Shown here piece by piece: positions 37,307 to 47,200 of a DNA stretch of 64,000 nt. The notes under the pieces were generated by a model that worked only from the letters and a program-made list of their open reading frames with translations, was not told where the DNA came from and made no database searches. A program made the translations under genes and the position numbers. Numbering within the stretch: position 1 is the first letter of the stretch; each line of letters starts with the position of its first letter. This DNA comes from Bacteroidota bacterium (GTDB taxonomy: Bacteria; Bacteroidota; Bacteroidia; Chitinophagales; Chitinophagaceae). Location: positions 273,006 to 337,005 of the forward strand of contig VGFK01000001.1 of assembly GCA_016868895.1 (NCBI GenBank), in the 5' to 3' direction.

Positions 37307-39640
37307 TTATTGCTTCGCTGCTTTTTGCATGGCATTGGCTGCACCCGTTGAATTGCGAGGCGCTCCTGGCCCACTCAAGCCTGCAGCACCTTTAAACAGT
37401 TGAAATTTACTGGGCATTTCCTTTACGGGCCACATGCCGTTGGATTCATTGATATCAGCTGTTTCCCGCATGGGATCCAGCCGAATTCCCACTACTTCTT
37501 TGTTTTTCATAAAGAGCTTGCTCACTTTCTGTTCATTGAGCCGCCAGATCGTAACGGGTATCCGATCCACTTCAGTCGTTCCATCTTTAAATGTCCATTC
37601 AACAATGATGGGCATGATCATGCCGCCTTTGTTGCTGAAATGCAATTCATAAAAATGCTTATCCTGCCATTGCGCATAATTGGCTTTGTCTTTTTGAGCA
37701 TCCAATTGCTGCTGCGCCATTTCCTGATACATTTTCATATCCGCATTGCGGTTATAATAATAGAAATCCCGCAAGGTTGTATCCGCATCGGTATAGAATA
37801 CAATGTTTTTGTCGTCGCGGTTTCGGGATTTATTGATAGGGTCAAATTCCTTGGTGGCGAGTCGAGCAGTATTTTTTTCTGCATCCAGCATGAACCACTT
37901 AACAGAATCGATGGCGATGTCTACCGGATCGGTTCCATAATACCATCCTCGCCAGAACCAGTCCAAGTCAACTGCACTGGCATCTTCCATGGTTCGGAAC
38001 AGGTCATACGGAGTGGGATGCTTGAATGCCCAGCGCCGTGCATACTCTTTGAATGCGTAGTCAAATAACTCGCGACCCATAATGGTTTCTCTCAGGATAT
38101 TCAGGCCTGTAGCAGCTTTTGCATAGGCATTGGAACCCACGCTGATGACGTTGTCGCCTTTTGTCATGATCGGCTCCAGCATATCTTTTTGAAGCCGCAT
38201 GTAATCGGCAATAAGATGTGCCGGTCCGCGGCGAGAGGGATAATTATTATCAAATTCCTGTTCAGTCAAAAACTGTACAAACGTATTCAACCCCTCGTCC
38301 ATCCACCAGTATTGGCGTTCATCGGAATTGATGATCATGGGGAAGAAATTATGTCCCACTTCATGAATGATTACGCCAATGGCTCCGTATTTGACGGCTT
38401 CGCTGTAGGTGCCGTCTTTCTCAGCGCGACCAAAATTCATGGCCAGCATAGGGTACTCCATTCCAATTGCAGCTTCTACCGATATCGCTACAGGATAAGG
38501 ATAGGGAATCGTAAACTTGGAATACACCTTGATGGTATGTGCAGTTGCTTTGGTGGAGTACTTTCTATAAATCGGATAGGCTTCCTTGCCGTAATAACTC
38601 ATGCACATGACCTTTTTACCTTCCACGTTCACTGCCATGGCATCCCAAACGAGTCGGCGTGAACTATTGAACGCAAAATCACGCACATTTTGAGCTTCAA
38701 AGATCCAGGTTTTTTTACCCGTGGATTTTTCTTTTGCATTATCGAGCGCTTCGGGAAGCGTAACAATTTCCAGTGGTTCATTGCTTGTTTGGGCTTGTTG
38801 CCAGCGAGCAAGTTGTGCAGGCGTTAAAACGGATGCCAGGTTTTTGCACTCACCGGTAGCCGCCACGATGTGGTCTTCGGGAACGGTGATATTGACTTTA
38901 TAATTGCCAAAGGCCAATGCAAACTCGGAACCACCGGTGAATTGCAGGTTCTGCCAGCCTTGGAAGTCGCTGTACACGGCCAGACGGGGAAACCATTGGG
39001 TAATGGAATATAGGTTGTTGTCATCGTCAGCAAAATATTCATAGCCTCCGCGACCATATCGGGTGAGTTTATCGGGAATGCGGTAGTTCCAGCTGACTTT
39101 AAACATGAATTTTTGTCCCGGTTTCAACGGAATCGGCAATTCCACCCGCATCATGGTTTGATTAACGGTATAGGAAAGTGATTGGCCGGCAGCATCCGTG
39201 AGCGATTTAATGTTTACCCCATATCCATTCAAATATTCTTTGGGATTCATCTGCTGCAACTGAAGATGGGTCATGCGGTTGCCCATGGTGGAAGGCTTAT
39301 CGTAATTGTTGTCGCTATTGGGATGGTGGAAATTCTCATCGATCTGCAACCAGATGTAGGTCAGGATATCCGGTGAATTATTGAAATATGTCACCGTCTC
39401 ACTGCCGGTCAGCAGGTTCTCTTTTTCGTTGATTTCAACATTGATGTCATAATCGGCCCGCTGTTGCCAGTACTTCGGACCCGGAGCACCGCTGGCAGTT
39501 CTGTACTCATTGGGATCCTGCAAAAGATAATCCAACTGCTCAAACCTATTACCGTGATTGGAGCCGGCGTTTCTTAGGGGTTGCCCCACAGCACATCCAA
39601 CTACCAAGAGCGCAACCGAAAGGAAAAGAATATGTTTCAT
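37307..39640 (-). CDS. Exported M1 family metallopeptidase
   Basis: A 777-residue zinc aminopeptidase-like enzyme with a signal peptide (about 1-19; a Cys in VVGCAVG at about residues 13-19 could even be a lipobox). The catalytic zinc site is GVIIHEVGHNFFP (HExxH) near residue 427, with the third ligand Glu in WWMDEGLNTF 18 residues on. GMEYPMLAMNFG is the GxMEN-like exopeptidase loop in altered form. Upstream lie HupE/UreJ (70-nt gap, same strand) and a divergent DUF6702 gene. The substrate is unknown. Confidence 0.93.
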   Translation of the reverse strand: MKHILFLSVALLVVGCAVGQPLRNAGSNHGNRFEQLDYLLQDPNEYRTASGAPGPKYWQQRADYDINVEINEKENLLTGSETVTYFNNSPDILTYIWLQIDENFHHPNSDNNYDKPSTMGNRMTHLQLQQMNPKEYLNGYGVNIKSLTDAAGQSLSYTVNQTMMRVELPIPLKPGQKFMFKVSWNYRIPDKLTRYGRGGYEYFADDDNNLYSITQWFPRLAVYSDFQGWQNLQFTGGSEFALAFGNYKVNITVPEDHIVAATGECKNLASVLTPAQLARWQQAQTSNEPLEIVTLPEALDNAKEKSTGKKTWIFEAQNVRDFAFNSSRRLVWDAMAVNVEGKKVMCMSYYGKEAYPIYRKYSTKATAHTIKVYSKFTIPYPYPVAISVEAAIGMEYPMLAMNFGRAEKDGTYSEAVKYGAIGVIIHEVGHNFFPMIINSDERQYWWMDEGLNTFVQFLTEQEFDNNYPSRRGPAHLIADYMRLQKDMLEPIMTKGDNVISVGSNAYAKAATGLNILRETIMGRELFDYAFKEYARRWAFKHPTPYDLFRTMEDASAVDLDWFWRGWYYGTDPVDIAIDSVKWFMLDAEKNTARLATKEFDPINKSRNRDDKNIVFYTDADTTLRDFYYYNRNADMKMYQEMAQQQLDAQKDKANYAQWQDKHFYELHFSNKGGMIMPIIVEWTFKDGTTEVDRIPVTIWRLNEQKVSKLFMKNKEVVGIRLDPMRETADINESNGMWPVKEMPSKFQLFKGAAGLSGPGAPRNSTGAANAMQKAAKQ

Positions 39641-39710
39641 GTTTTACAAGATTTTGGGGTACAGCAATATAGTTTTTTTTGCCTGTTTTCAGGCCAGCGG
39701 CCGCAATAAA

Positions 39711-40286
39711 TTAACGAGAAATGATCAGAAAAATGGACACAACCGCAATGAAGCCTGAAACCAAAACAATGCTGATTCTTTGCGAAATCCATGCCTGAGT
39801 ACTCCATAGCCAATTGAACAACAAAACTCCAGAAACAATTACCAGCTGGCCAATTTCCAAACCCAAATTGAAACTGAATAAACTCCAAACGAGTTGTTGA
39901 TCAGACGACAGTAAAAACCGTATATAGTTCGCATACCCCATGCCATGAATCAAACCAAAAAAAAGGGCAATGGCATAGTGCAATTGCATGCCTTTTCTGT
40001 GACTCGTTGAGAAAAAAATATTTGAAAGAGCAGTGAGAAGAATAGTACAGGGTATCAGCATTTCAACAAGCGCAACATTAAAGCGCAAATAATCAAATGC
40101 GGTCAGATAGAGGGTAGCAGCATGTCCGATGGTGAAGGCGGTAACAAGAATCAAGATTTTTTTTATATCCCGATGTGTATAAACAATGGAGAGTGCTGCG
40201 ATGAATAGAATATGGTCAGTCGCATCCCAGCTCAAGATGTGCTTCCATCCGATATCGAAATAAAATAGAAAGTCGTGCAGCATCAT
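39711..40286 (-). CDS. HupE/UreJ family membrane protein
   Basis: A 191-residue integral membrane protein with about six hydrophobic segments. The family pattern is clear in WDATDHILFIAALSIVY (near 20), FTIGHAATLYL (near 51), HYAIALFFGLIHGMGYA (near 103) and FNLGLEIGQLVIV (near 138); the His/Asp/Glu residues in these helices are the expected metal-interacting positions. HupE/UreJ members serve nickel supply for hydrogenase or urease, but neither enzyme is encoded here. The M1 peptidase gene follows on the same strand and the DUF6702 gene starts 35 nt away in the opposite direction. Confidence 0.85.
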   Translation of the reverse strand: MMLHDFLFYFDIGWKHILSWDATDHILFIAALSIVYTHRDIKKILILVTAFTIGHAATLYLTAFDYLRFNVALVEMLIPCTILLTALSNIFFSTSHRKGMQLHYAIALFFGLIHGMGYANYIRFLLSSDQQLVWSLFSFNLGLEIGQLVIVSGVLLFNWLWSTQAWISQRISIVLVSGFIAVVSIFLIISR

Positions 40287-40321
40287 GATATACTTGAAAA
40301 ATAATGATGATTTTTGTATTC

Positions 40322-40819
40322 ATGAAATTGAAAATTACAGTTATACTGATTATTGGCTTCATATTGATTGCGGGGCATCCTTTTTACGTATCGGTAATGG
40401 AGGTAGAATACGACGCGAAAAGCAGAGAAGTGGGAATTTCCATTAAAACATTTCCCGATGATATGGAAGAAACCCTTCGAATGTCTACAGGTAAAAAAGT
40501 AGACATCGGCACAAACGACAAAGTAACGATTGGAAAACTGATGGATCAGTACATTCAACAACACGTTTCAATTGCAATCGACAATCAACAAAAAGCGATG
40601 TACTATCTGGGCTACGAGATCGATAAAGAAGGGCTATGGATGTATTTCAGCATCCCATCGCAGAAACGTTTCCGAAACTTGGAAATCACTTCCGATCTGA
40701 TGTATGAATACAGGCCTGAACAGACCAATATCATTCACATGCGCATTGCCGGTAAAGAAAAAAGTTATCGGCTGACTCCACCCACTAAAAAAATTATATT
40801 CAACTATTCAGCCGACTGA
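40322..40819 (+). CDS. DUF6702 family exported protein
   Basis: A 165-residue protein with a signal-peptide-like N-terminus (KITVILIIGFILIAG) followed by HPFYVSVMEVEYD, SIKTFPDDMEETLR and a C-terminal FRNLEITSDLMYEY, the pattern I recall for DUF6702 proteins found beside HupE/UreJ and M1 peptidases in Bacteroidota. The function is unknown. The ATG at 40322 is preferred to 40304 because a GATTTTTG box (one mismatch) ends 5 nt before it. The 3' end overlaps the convergent mrp gene by 16 nt. Confidence 0.75.
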   Translation: MKLKITVILIIGFILIAGHPFYVSVMEVEYDAKSREVGISIKTFPDDMEETLRMSTGKKVDIGTNDKVTIGKLMDQYIQQHVSIAIDNQQKAMYYLGYEIDKEGLWMYFSIPSQKRFRNLEITSDLMYEYRPEQTNIIHMRIAGKEKSYRLTPPTKKIIFNYSAD

Positions 40820-41883
40820 GTGCCTGATGCGTTTGCAACGGCAATTGCGCGGATGGTAGCGGCGGCAAAATCTGCAAATGCCGTCTTGGTAATGGCATCA
40901 TTTCCCATCATGGCTGGGGTTCCTTTATCGCCTCCTTCCCGGATGCCCTGCACCAGCGGTATTTGTCCAAGGAAATTCAAATCCAGCTGATCGGCAAGGT
41001 TCTTCCCTCCTTCTTTTCCAAACAGGTAATACCGGTTTTCGGGTAGTTCAGCGGGCGTGAACCACGACATGTTTTCGACGAGTCCAATAACAGGAACGCG
41101 AATTTGCGCCTGGCCGAACATGGCGATTGCTTTTTTGGCATCGGCCAGGGCGACTTCCTGGGGAGTGGTGACGACCACCGCACCGGTTACGGGTATGGTT
41201 TGCACCAAGGTCAGGTGGATATCTCCAGTCCCAGGGGGCATGTCGATGACCAGATAATCCAGCTCGCCCCAGTGCACATCCGTTACAAATTGACGGATCG
41301 CAGAACTGGCCATGGGGCCTCGCCAAACGACTGCACTTTTTTCATCCACCAGTAACCCGATGCTGATCAACTTGATGCCATACTGTTCCAAGGGGATGAT
41401 TTTGTCTTTGCCATCGATGTGTTGCATGAGGGGTCGCTGGCCACGGACCCCAAACATGATCGGAACACTGGGACCATAGATGTCCGCATCCAGGAGTCCT
41501 ACCGATGCCCCCTGCTGGGCAAGTGCCAGGGCGAGGTTTGCCGAAACTGTCGATTTGCCCACACCCCCTTTGCCGCTGACAACTGCAATGATGTTTTTGA
41601 CTCCTGGAAGAACAGAGGTAAGATCTACCCGCATCGAACTGGTATTGGAGGTAAAATTGACCACCACTTCCAGTTCATCCGAAACCCATTCATGGATGGC
41701 GGCTTCGCAATCGCGCCTCATCTTTTCTTTCAGTGGACAGGCAGGGGTAGTCAGGACGATGGTGAAGGTTACGGATCTGTCGGTTAGTTCAATTTCCCGC
41801 ACCATGTTCAAGGTCACCAGGTCCTTTTTCAAGTCTGGCTCCTGCACTGTTCCCAAGGCCTTCAATACCGCTTCAGTAGTCAT
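40804..41883 (-). CDS. mrp: Mrp/NBP35-type iron-sulfur cluster carrier ATPase
   Basis: A 359-residue cytosolic P-loop protein. The N-terminal MIP18/DUF59 domain (about 1-85) is followed by the ParA-like ATPase: deviant Walker A VSGKGGVGKSTVSANLALAL near residue 100, DADIYGPSVPIMFG, and the Walker B-like LDYLVIDMPPGTGD near residue 205. The CxxC present near the C-terminus in many ApbC proteins is replaced here by FTPAELPENRYYLFG, as in Bacteroidota relatives I recall, so cluster binding may differ. A TATTTTTG box (41915-41922, minus) is a likely -7 element. Confidence 0.92.
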   Translation of the reverse strand: MTTEAVLKALGTVQEPDLKKDLVTLNMVREIELTDRSVTFTIVLTTPACPLKEKMRRDCEAAIHEWVSDELEVVVNFTSNTSSMRVDLTSVLPGVKNIIAVVSGKGGVGKSTVSANLALALAQQGASVGLLDADIYGPSVPIMFGVRGQRPLMQHIDGKDKIIPLEQYGIKLISIGLLVDEKSAVVWRGPMASSAIRQFVTDVHWGELDYLVIDMPPGTGDIHLTLVQTIPVTGAVVVTTPQEVALADAKKAIAMFGQAQIRVPVIGLVENMSWFTPAELPENRYYLFGKEGGKNLADQLDLNFLGQIPLVQGIREGGDKGTPAMMGNDAITKTAFADFAAATIRAIAVANASGTQSAE

Positions 41884-41984
41884 ACGTAGAGAATTATTTC
41901 GCGTAAACGAACTGCAAAAATAACCATTTGGGGGCGACTTTGTTTATCCGAGCAAAGGGCTTAATTTGTGAAAGAATATTGTAG

Positions 41985-42623
41985 ATGAAACAGATCCTGC
42001 GTGCCTTCATTGTTGTTTGCTGCCTGATGCCTTTTGCCGCAAAAGCGCAATTTGAAAACTTCAAAGATTCCGTGGTTCAGCTCTACGGAGTGGTCATGAC
42101 AGCGGATAGTCTGCGCGGTCTTCCTGCGGTGAGCATAATTGTAAAAGGAACCGGAAGGGGAACATTGACCAACGGACAAGGGGTATTTTCCATCGTCGTG
42201 CTAAAAGGTGACGATATAGAGTTCAGCTGCATTGGTTTCAAGGATAAAGTCACCCGCATCCCGACCACCCTGGAGGGCAATCAATACAGCATCATACAGC
42301 TGATGATCAACGATACAGCCTATTTGCCCGCAGCCATCATCAAGCCTAGGCCTACGCGAGAGCAGTTCGAACGTGATTTTGTGTCAACAGATGTTCCGGA
42401 TGACAACATAGAAGTCGCCCGCAAAAACACCGACATGGCCACACGCAGGATCCTGATGAGGACCTTGCCCAGCGATGGCAGAGAGGCCGTGAACCTGAAC
42501 TTGGCACGCAGTGCACAGAAGTATTATTATACGGGGCAGGTTCCACCGATGAACATCATGAATCCATTTGCCTGGGGAGAATTCATTCGCTCCTGGAAGC
42601 GTGGCGATTACAAAAAGAAATAG
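41985..42623 (+). CDS. Exported CarboxypepD-reg-like domain protein
   Basis: A 212-residue protein with a signal peptide (about 1-22, ending AAKAQ) and one carboxypeptidase-regulatory-like beta domain (about 32-110: LYGVVMTADSLRGLPAVSI, GTLTNGQGVFSI, FSCIGFKDK). The remainder (AAIIKPRPTREQFERDF and a basic tail ending KRGDYKKK) is helical-looking and has no family that I recognise. Such domains usually sit at the N-terminus of TonB-dependent receptors; here no barrel follows. The LOG gene begins 4 nt downstream, suggesting cotranscription. Confidence 0.8.
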   Translation: MKQILRAFIVVCCLMPFAAKAQFENFKDSVVQLYGVVMTADSLRGLPAVSIIVKGTGRGTLTNGQGVFSIVVLKGDDIEFSCIGFKDKVTRIPTTLEGNQYSIIQLMINDTAYLPAAIIKPRPTREQFERDFVSTDVPDDNIEVARKNTDMATRRILMRTLPSDGREAVNLNLARSAQKYYYTGQVPPMNIMNPFAWGEFIRSWKRGDYKKK

Positions 42624-42627
42624 GCAA

Positions 42628-43188
42628 ATGCCTGCCGATACATCTTACATCGCTGTTTTTTGCGGCTCCCGCGCCGGTAATCTTCCTATTTACGAAGAAC
42701 ATGCTGCTGCATTGGGCGCACTGATCGGTCAAGAAGCATTTAGTCTTGTCTACGGGGGTGCATCGGTGGGCATCATGGGGACTTTAGCCAATCACGCCAT
42801 GACACATGGAGCGAAGGTGGTGGGTGTCATCCCCAAATTATTGCTGCAGCGGGAACGGTATCATTCCGGCTTGACGGAATTGATTGTCACTGAGGACATG
42901 CACGAGCGAAAAAAAATGATGTATGAAATGTGCAATGCCGCAGTGATTTTACCCGGTGGCTTTGGGACCCTCGATGAATTATTTGAAATGCTCACCTGGA
43001 ACCAACTGAGCATACACGATAAGAAAATCTATATCCTGAATTCGGGAGGTTTTTACGATCACCTTCTTCGGCACCTGCAGTCGCTGCAGGAACATGCATT
43101 TCTCTATGATTCACTCTGGACACGATTAGCATCCTTTGACGAACCGATTGCACTGATGAAGGCGATCAAATTAGAAGTAGGAAGTTGA
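42628..43188 (+). CDS. LOG family protein (cytokinin riboside 5'-monophosphate phosphoribohydrolase-like)
   Basis: A 186-residue Rossmann-like protein with IAVFCGSRAGN, SLVYGGASVGIMG near residue 40, the nucleotide-binding PGGFGTLDELFEMLTWNQL near residue 112 and MHERKKMMYEM, the combined PGGxGTxxE and R-rich signature of LOG proteins. The family hydrolyses nucleoside 5'-monophosphates; in bacteria the role is often general nucleotide turnover. The ATG at 42628 lies just after the preceding stop; the longer in-frame start at 42568 lies inside the preceding gene. Confidence 0.9.
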   Translation: MPADTSYIAVFCGSRAGNLPIYEEHAAALGALIGQEAFSLVYGGASVGIMGTLANHAMTHGAKVVGVIPKLLLQRERYHSGLTELIVTEDMHERKKMMYEMCNAAVILPGGFGTLDELFEMLTWNQLSIHDKKIYILNSGGFYDHLLRHLQSLQEHAFLYDSLWTRLASFDEPIALMKAIKLEVGS

Positions 43189-43201
43189 GTGCACAAAAAA
43201 C

Positions 43202-44227
43202 TCAGTTTTTGAAAGAAGGACAAAAACTCTGTTTATTCGCATACATGAGCGTATACATCCCATCGTATTGCAAATAGAACTCTGTTGCTCCCCTTGAAGT
43301 GTTGAAGTTGCGAAGTCCGGAAGTAGTAGCATCGTAACTGAACGTAAACTTAAAATTACGCCATTGATACCCCAATGATGGAATGATGGCGTCTCCGGGT
43401 CGCATATAAATTCCTGCGATCAATTGCTGATCGCCATCTCCCGAGAGATTATAATTCAGATGCAATCCTGTAACAAGTTCAGCAGATTTTGCCTGTCGGG
43501 TATAATATACTCCTGGAGAAAGAATAACCTGATCATTCATCTTGATCATGGCATCTGCGAAGAAGATACTGCGGGGTTTGAGCCGTGTATCAACAGTAGA
43601 AGTGCGTTGGAAAAATTGTTCATTCGGACGATTCAAATGATGCAGACTGGCTCCGAGATATACATAAACTTTATCCGTTGGGAAATAGGCATAATTGAGT
43701 CCCACCTGCACATCAAAATATCCAAATGAAGGATTCAGCTGTGCAAGATTTTCGCCGGTAGGAAGATTGAAATCTTTTGATAAAGCATTCCACTGATCCC
43801 CAAAACGAAGATTTTCAGGATTGAGTCGTTTATTGGCAAAACCCAAATTGAACCCCAGTGAAAGAAGTCCCTCCTCACCAAGCATCTGATGATACGCAAC
43901 AGATGCGTAGGCTTTATTGGAGACCAGGGTATTTCCACCTGCAGCATCCTGCAAAATTACACCTCCTACTCCCATCCAACCGCTTTTGAACCAATTGCGT
44001 AAAAACTGAAAGTCGCCATACACACTTGCAGTCCTGTATGCAGAAGGGAGTGCAGCATACTGTTCACGGTAGTGCGCTCCAATTCGATAATCAGAATTAG
44101 GTAAAAACCCTGTATTTGCAGGATTGGTAGTTAACGGGGTATTGTAAAATTGCGAGAAATGCAGATCCTGTGCACTGGCAAAGACCAGTGAACATTGCAT
44201 CAGTATAAAGAGGATCTGTTTTCTCAT
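43202..44227 (-). CDS. PorP/SprF family type IX secretion membrane protein
   Basis: A 341-residue outer-membrane protein with signal peptide (about 1-20, ending FASAQ) and the PorP/SprF opening DLHFSQFYNTPLTTNPANTG, followed by beta-barrel strands to the C-terminus. SprF-like proteins are needed for export of type B T9SS cargo encoded next to them. The start codon overlaps the stop of the giant type B protein gene (ATGA, 44224-44227), so the two are translationally coupled, matching a dedicated cargo/translocation partner pair. Confidence 0.92.
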   Translation of the reverse strand: MRKQILFILMQCSLVFASAQDLHFSQFYNTPLTTNPANTGFLPNSDYRIGAHYREQYAALPSAYRTASVYGDFQFLRNWFKSGWMGVGGVILQDAAGGNTLVSNKAYASVAYHQMLGEEGLLSLGFNLGFANKRLNPENLRFGDQWNALSKDFNLPTGENLAQLNPSFGYFDVQVGLNYAYFPTDKVYVYLGASLHHLNRPNEQFFQRTSTVDTRLKPRSIFFADAMIKMNDQVILSPGVYYTRQAKSAELVTGLHLNYNLSGDGDQQLIAGIYMRPGDAIIPSLGYQWRNFKFTFSYDATTSGLRNFNTSRGATEFYLQYDGMYTLMYANKQSFCPSFKN

Positions 44228-47200
44228 CGTATCAAGGTTATCTTACCCGAACGCGGAGGTTCAGGAGTGAGTGCGTTTGATAATTGTATCACCAAAGTAT
44301 AGGTGTATACGTCCATTGGCTGCGGAACACCTTTGAGCGTACCGTCCCATCCTTCCATAGGATCTGAAGTTTGGAAAACCAGTTGACCGTATCGATTGTA
44401 AATGCGAAGATCCATATTGTCCACACCAAATGCCGTAATGCGAAATACATCGTTTACGCCATCTCCATTCGGAGTAAATGCATTGGGGGCGTTGACAAGA
44501 GGATCCACCAGTACCTGAACCGGCTCGCTGTACTTGTCTTTACAGCCATATTTTGATTCAACAAACAATGTGGCCACATAGTTACCAGAACGATTGTACA
44601 TATGTGATAGAGAATCTTTAGCGGTAGAAGTATAGCCATCTCCCAGGGTCCAGAAATAAGAATCGCCCCCAACACTTGTATTTTTGAATTTGTATAAAGC
44701 ATTGACCACACTGCCCTGGGGGGTATACTCAAATCGAGCAACCGGGTTAGGAACGATTTCCACATAAATGGTGGTATCATCTTGTTTGGGACATGGAGCA
44801 CCTTCTGAATAGGTCAACTTGATGGGTTTGCGACCGATAGTAGTGTATTCATATGGTGGAGGATTGGGGCCCGTGAATTGTGCACCCGGCTCTCCAAAAT
44901 CCCATACATAATTGATGCCTCCGGTACTGAAATCATTGAGCACAATTTTTTCTCCAAGACAAACGGTATCGTCGACCGCTGCAAAGCGTGCATTGATTCC
45001 CGGATCAAGGGGGATGATGAGTTTAATGGAGTCGTCCACATTACAAAATGAAGGGTCCAATAGCTTCAACCAAACCACATTATTTGAGCTGGTGAATGAC
45101 TTCGTAATGCTTTGTCCAAAACCAATATCCTGTGTTGTGCCATCGCTGAATCGGAAAATAAATCGAGAGGTTGGGTAGGTTCCCCCCAATTTAGGTATTG
45201 ATGAATTGGTCAACGTGAATACATTACCCGTACAGGGCAATTCGCGTTTTGCATCGATTTTCAGATCCACGGCATTGATGCCAAGGGTAATATCCGTGTA
45301 CGAGCTGTCTTTTACATTACACGTTGTATTGTCAATCACTACCAGCTTGACAGTATAGGTCTGATCAACTATAGTAGTATACAAATGCTTGATTACCGGC
45401 GATGTGGTCGTATCGGGTGAAGTCCCATCTCCAAAATCCCAAATATATACCTGTCCTTGCTCCAACGAGTCCCGAAATTCAACTTCAATTGGGGCACAAC
45501 CTTTTCTGAATACACGACCCTGCACAAAACTTTGAACGCGTGCTTTTAAGGAAATTCCAAAATTGATTTTCACTACGCCGAGGTTGCACTCATTGCTGCC
45601 AATTACTGGGGCAACGCTACCGGGAGTCGTCAGCATCCTTCTGGTTACACGAAAATTATTCGTTCTTCCCCGGGTTGCACAAGGATCTCGTAGGCTGTAG
45701 CAGCCAGCACAGATCGCCTGGTAGATGGTGCCAGTTTCATCAAATCGGGATGTTCCGCCATCTACGTGATCACCAAAACCTCCCGATTGTCCGAAGAACG
45801 AACCAAATAAAAGTCGTTCAGAATTCTTTCCCAGCACCGTAAAATAGAAATCCCGGTTATCGGTATCCACTTGGAAGGGACTGTAAAATCCATTCGTTGG
45901 CAATCCATACGTACCAGAAACTTGGGCATCAAAAAACGACTGAGAACAAGGCACCACTTTGCCTCCCCATCCGGATATGTAGAGGTTTTCGCAATTATCG
46001 ACCAAAAAAGCTATTGGTGAAATGTTGGGAACATTTCCTGCAGCACCAAAGCGGGAAGAAAAAACATATCCGGATAAATCAGGATTTAGTTTGCTGACAA
46101 ATTGGTGCGCCCCAGGAACATCGTATTGGGGATTGCCGACCCGAGGCCAATCGCCAAGCGAAATCCCCATGATGAAGGGATGGAATATTGTTTTACCCGG
46201 CTCAGGTTTATCAAATTGTATTCCATATATGAAGTCATCACGACCGGTACCAAAATAGGAGCCATTGATGATACTACCGAATGCATCTAGCACGACGATG
46301 TATCCATCCACACCTCCTTGTGCTGAAGATGCATAAGATGATGAAGCAGGTACTGCATTCAATAAATCGCCGCTCAACGTGGCACCAGCTACATAGACCT
46401 GGTTAAGTGTGGGATGCTTTGCCAAAACAAATGCTGCATCATCGCGGGAACCACCAATGAATGTTGTGTACAGTATGGATCCAAGATCGGGTGTAAATTT
46501 TATGACGACTCCGTCCTGTGCGCCCTGGAATGAATTGGTGGCATTGATCAAAGGAAAATCATTGGATGATGTACTCGCAGCTATATATATATTTCCAGCA
46601 GCATCTAATATAACCTCACTTCGCGAATTATCGCCGTAGTTATACAACAGTGATAAAGGCCGTTCAGCCGCATACTTAGTATCCAAATTAACACCATCGT
46701 TACCTGTACCCCCAATGACAGCACTTGAAACCAATTCACCTGTGGGAGATAATCTGAACACTGCAATATCAGTTCCTGGGCCTCCGCCTCCGCCTAAATA
46801 TCCAAGAGGCCCCTTTACTGGAAAATTTCCGGAAGAAGTTCGCCCCAATACAACTGCATTCCCCGAACCATCTACATAAATACTATGAGGAACTTCATCC
46901 CCAAAGCCTCCCACATAGGTTGAAAAAACGAAACGGTCTCCTGCGGAACTGAATCGTGAAATAACCATATCAATTTTCCCTCCACTGAATCCTGTTCCTA
47001 TGGTACGTGGATAATCGGAGCCAAAAACAATGCCCCCTCCATATAGACTTCCATCAGGACCAGGCGCTGCTGTAGAACCCCAATTGCCGCTTCGGCTTCC
47101 GGAATAGGTAGAAAAAATGATGACTGCAGGGTCGATTGTAAGCGCAATATTTTTATTGTATTGCCCTAACTTGTATCGAACTTTTGTACCCATAATCTCA

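Noticed and set aside
43195-43211. A/T-rich hairpin between the LOG and PorP/SprF genes
   Set aside because: The stem is only A-T pairs with a 3-nt loop; too weak to call a terminator.
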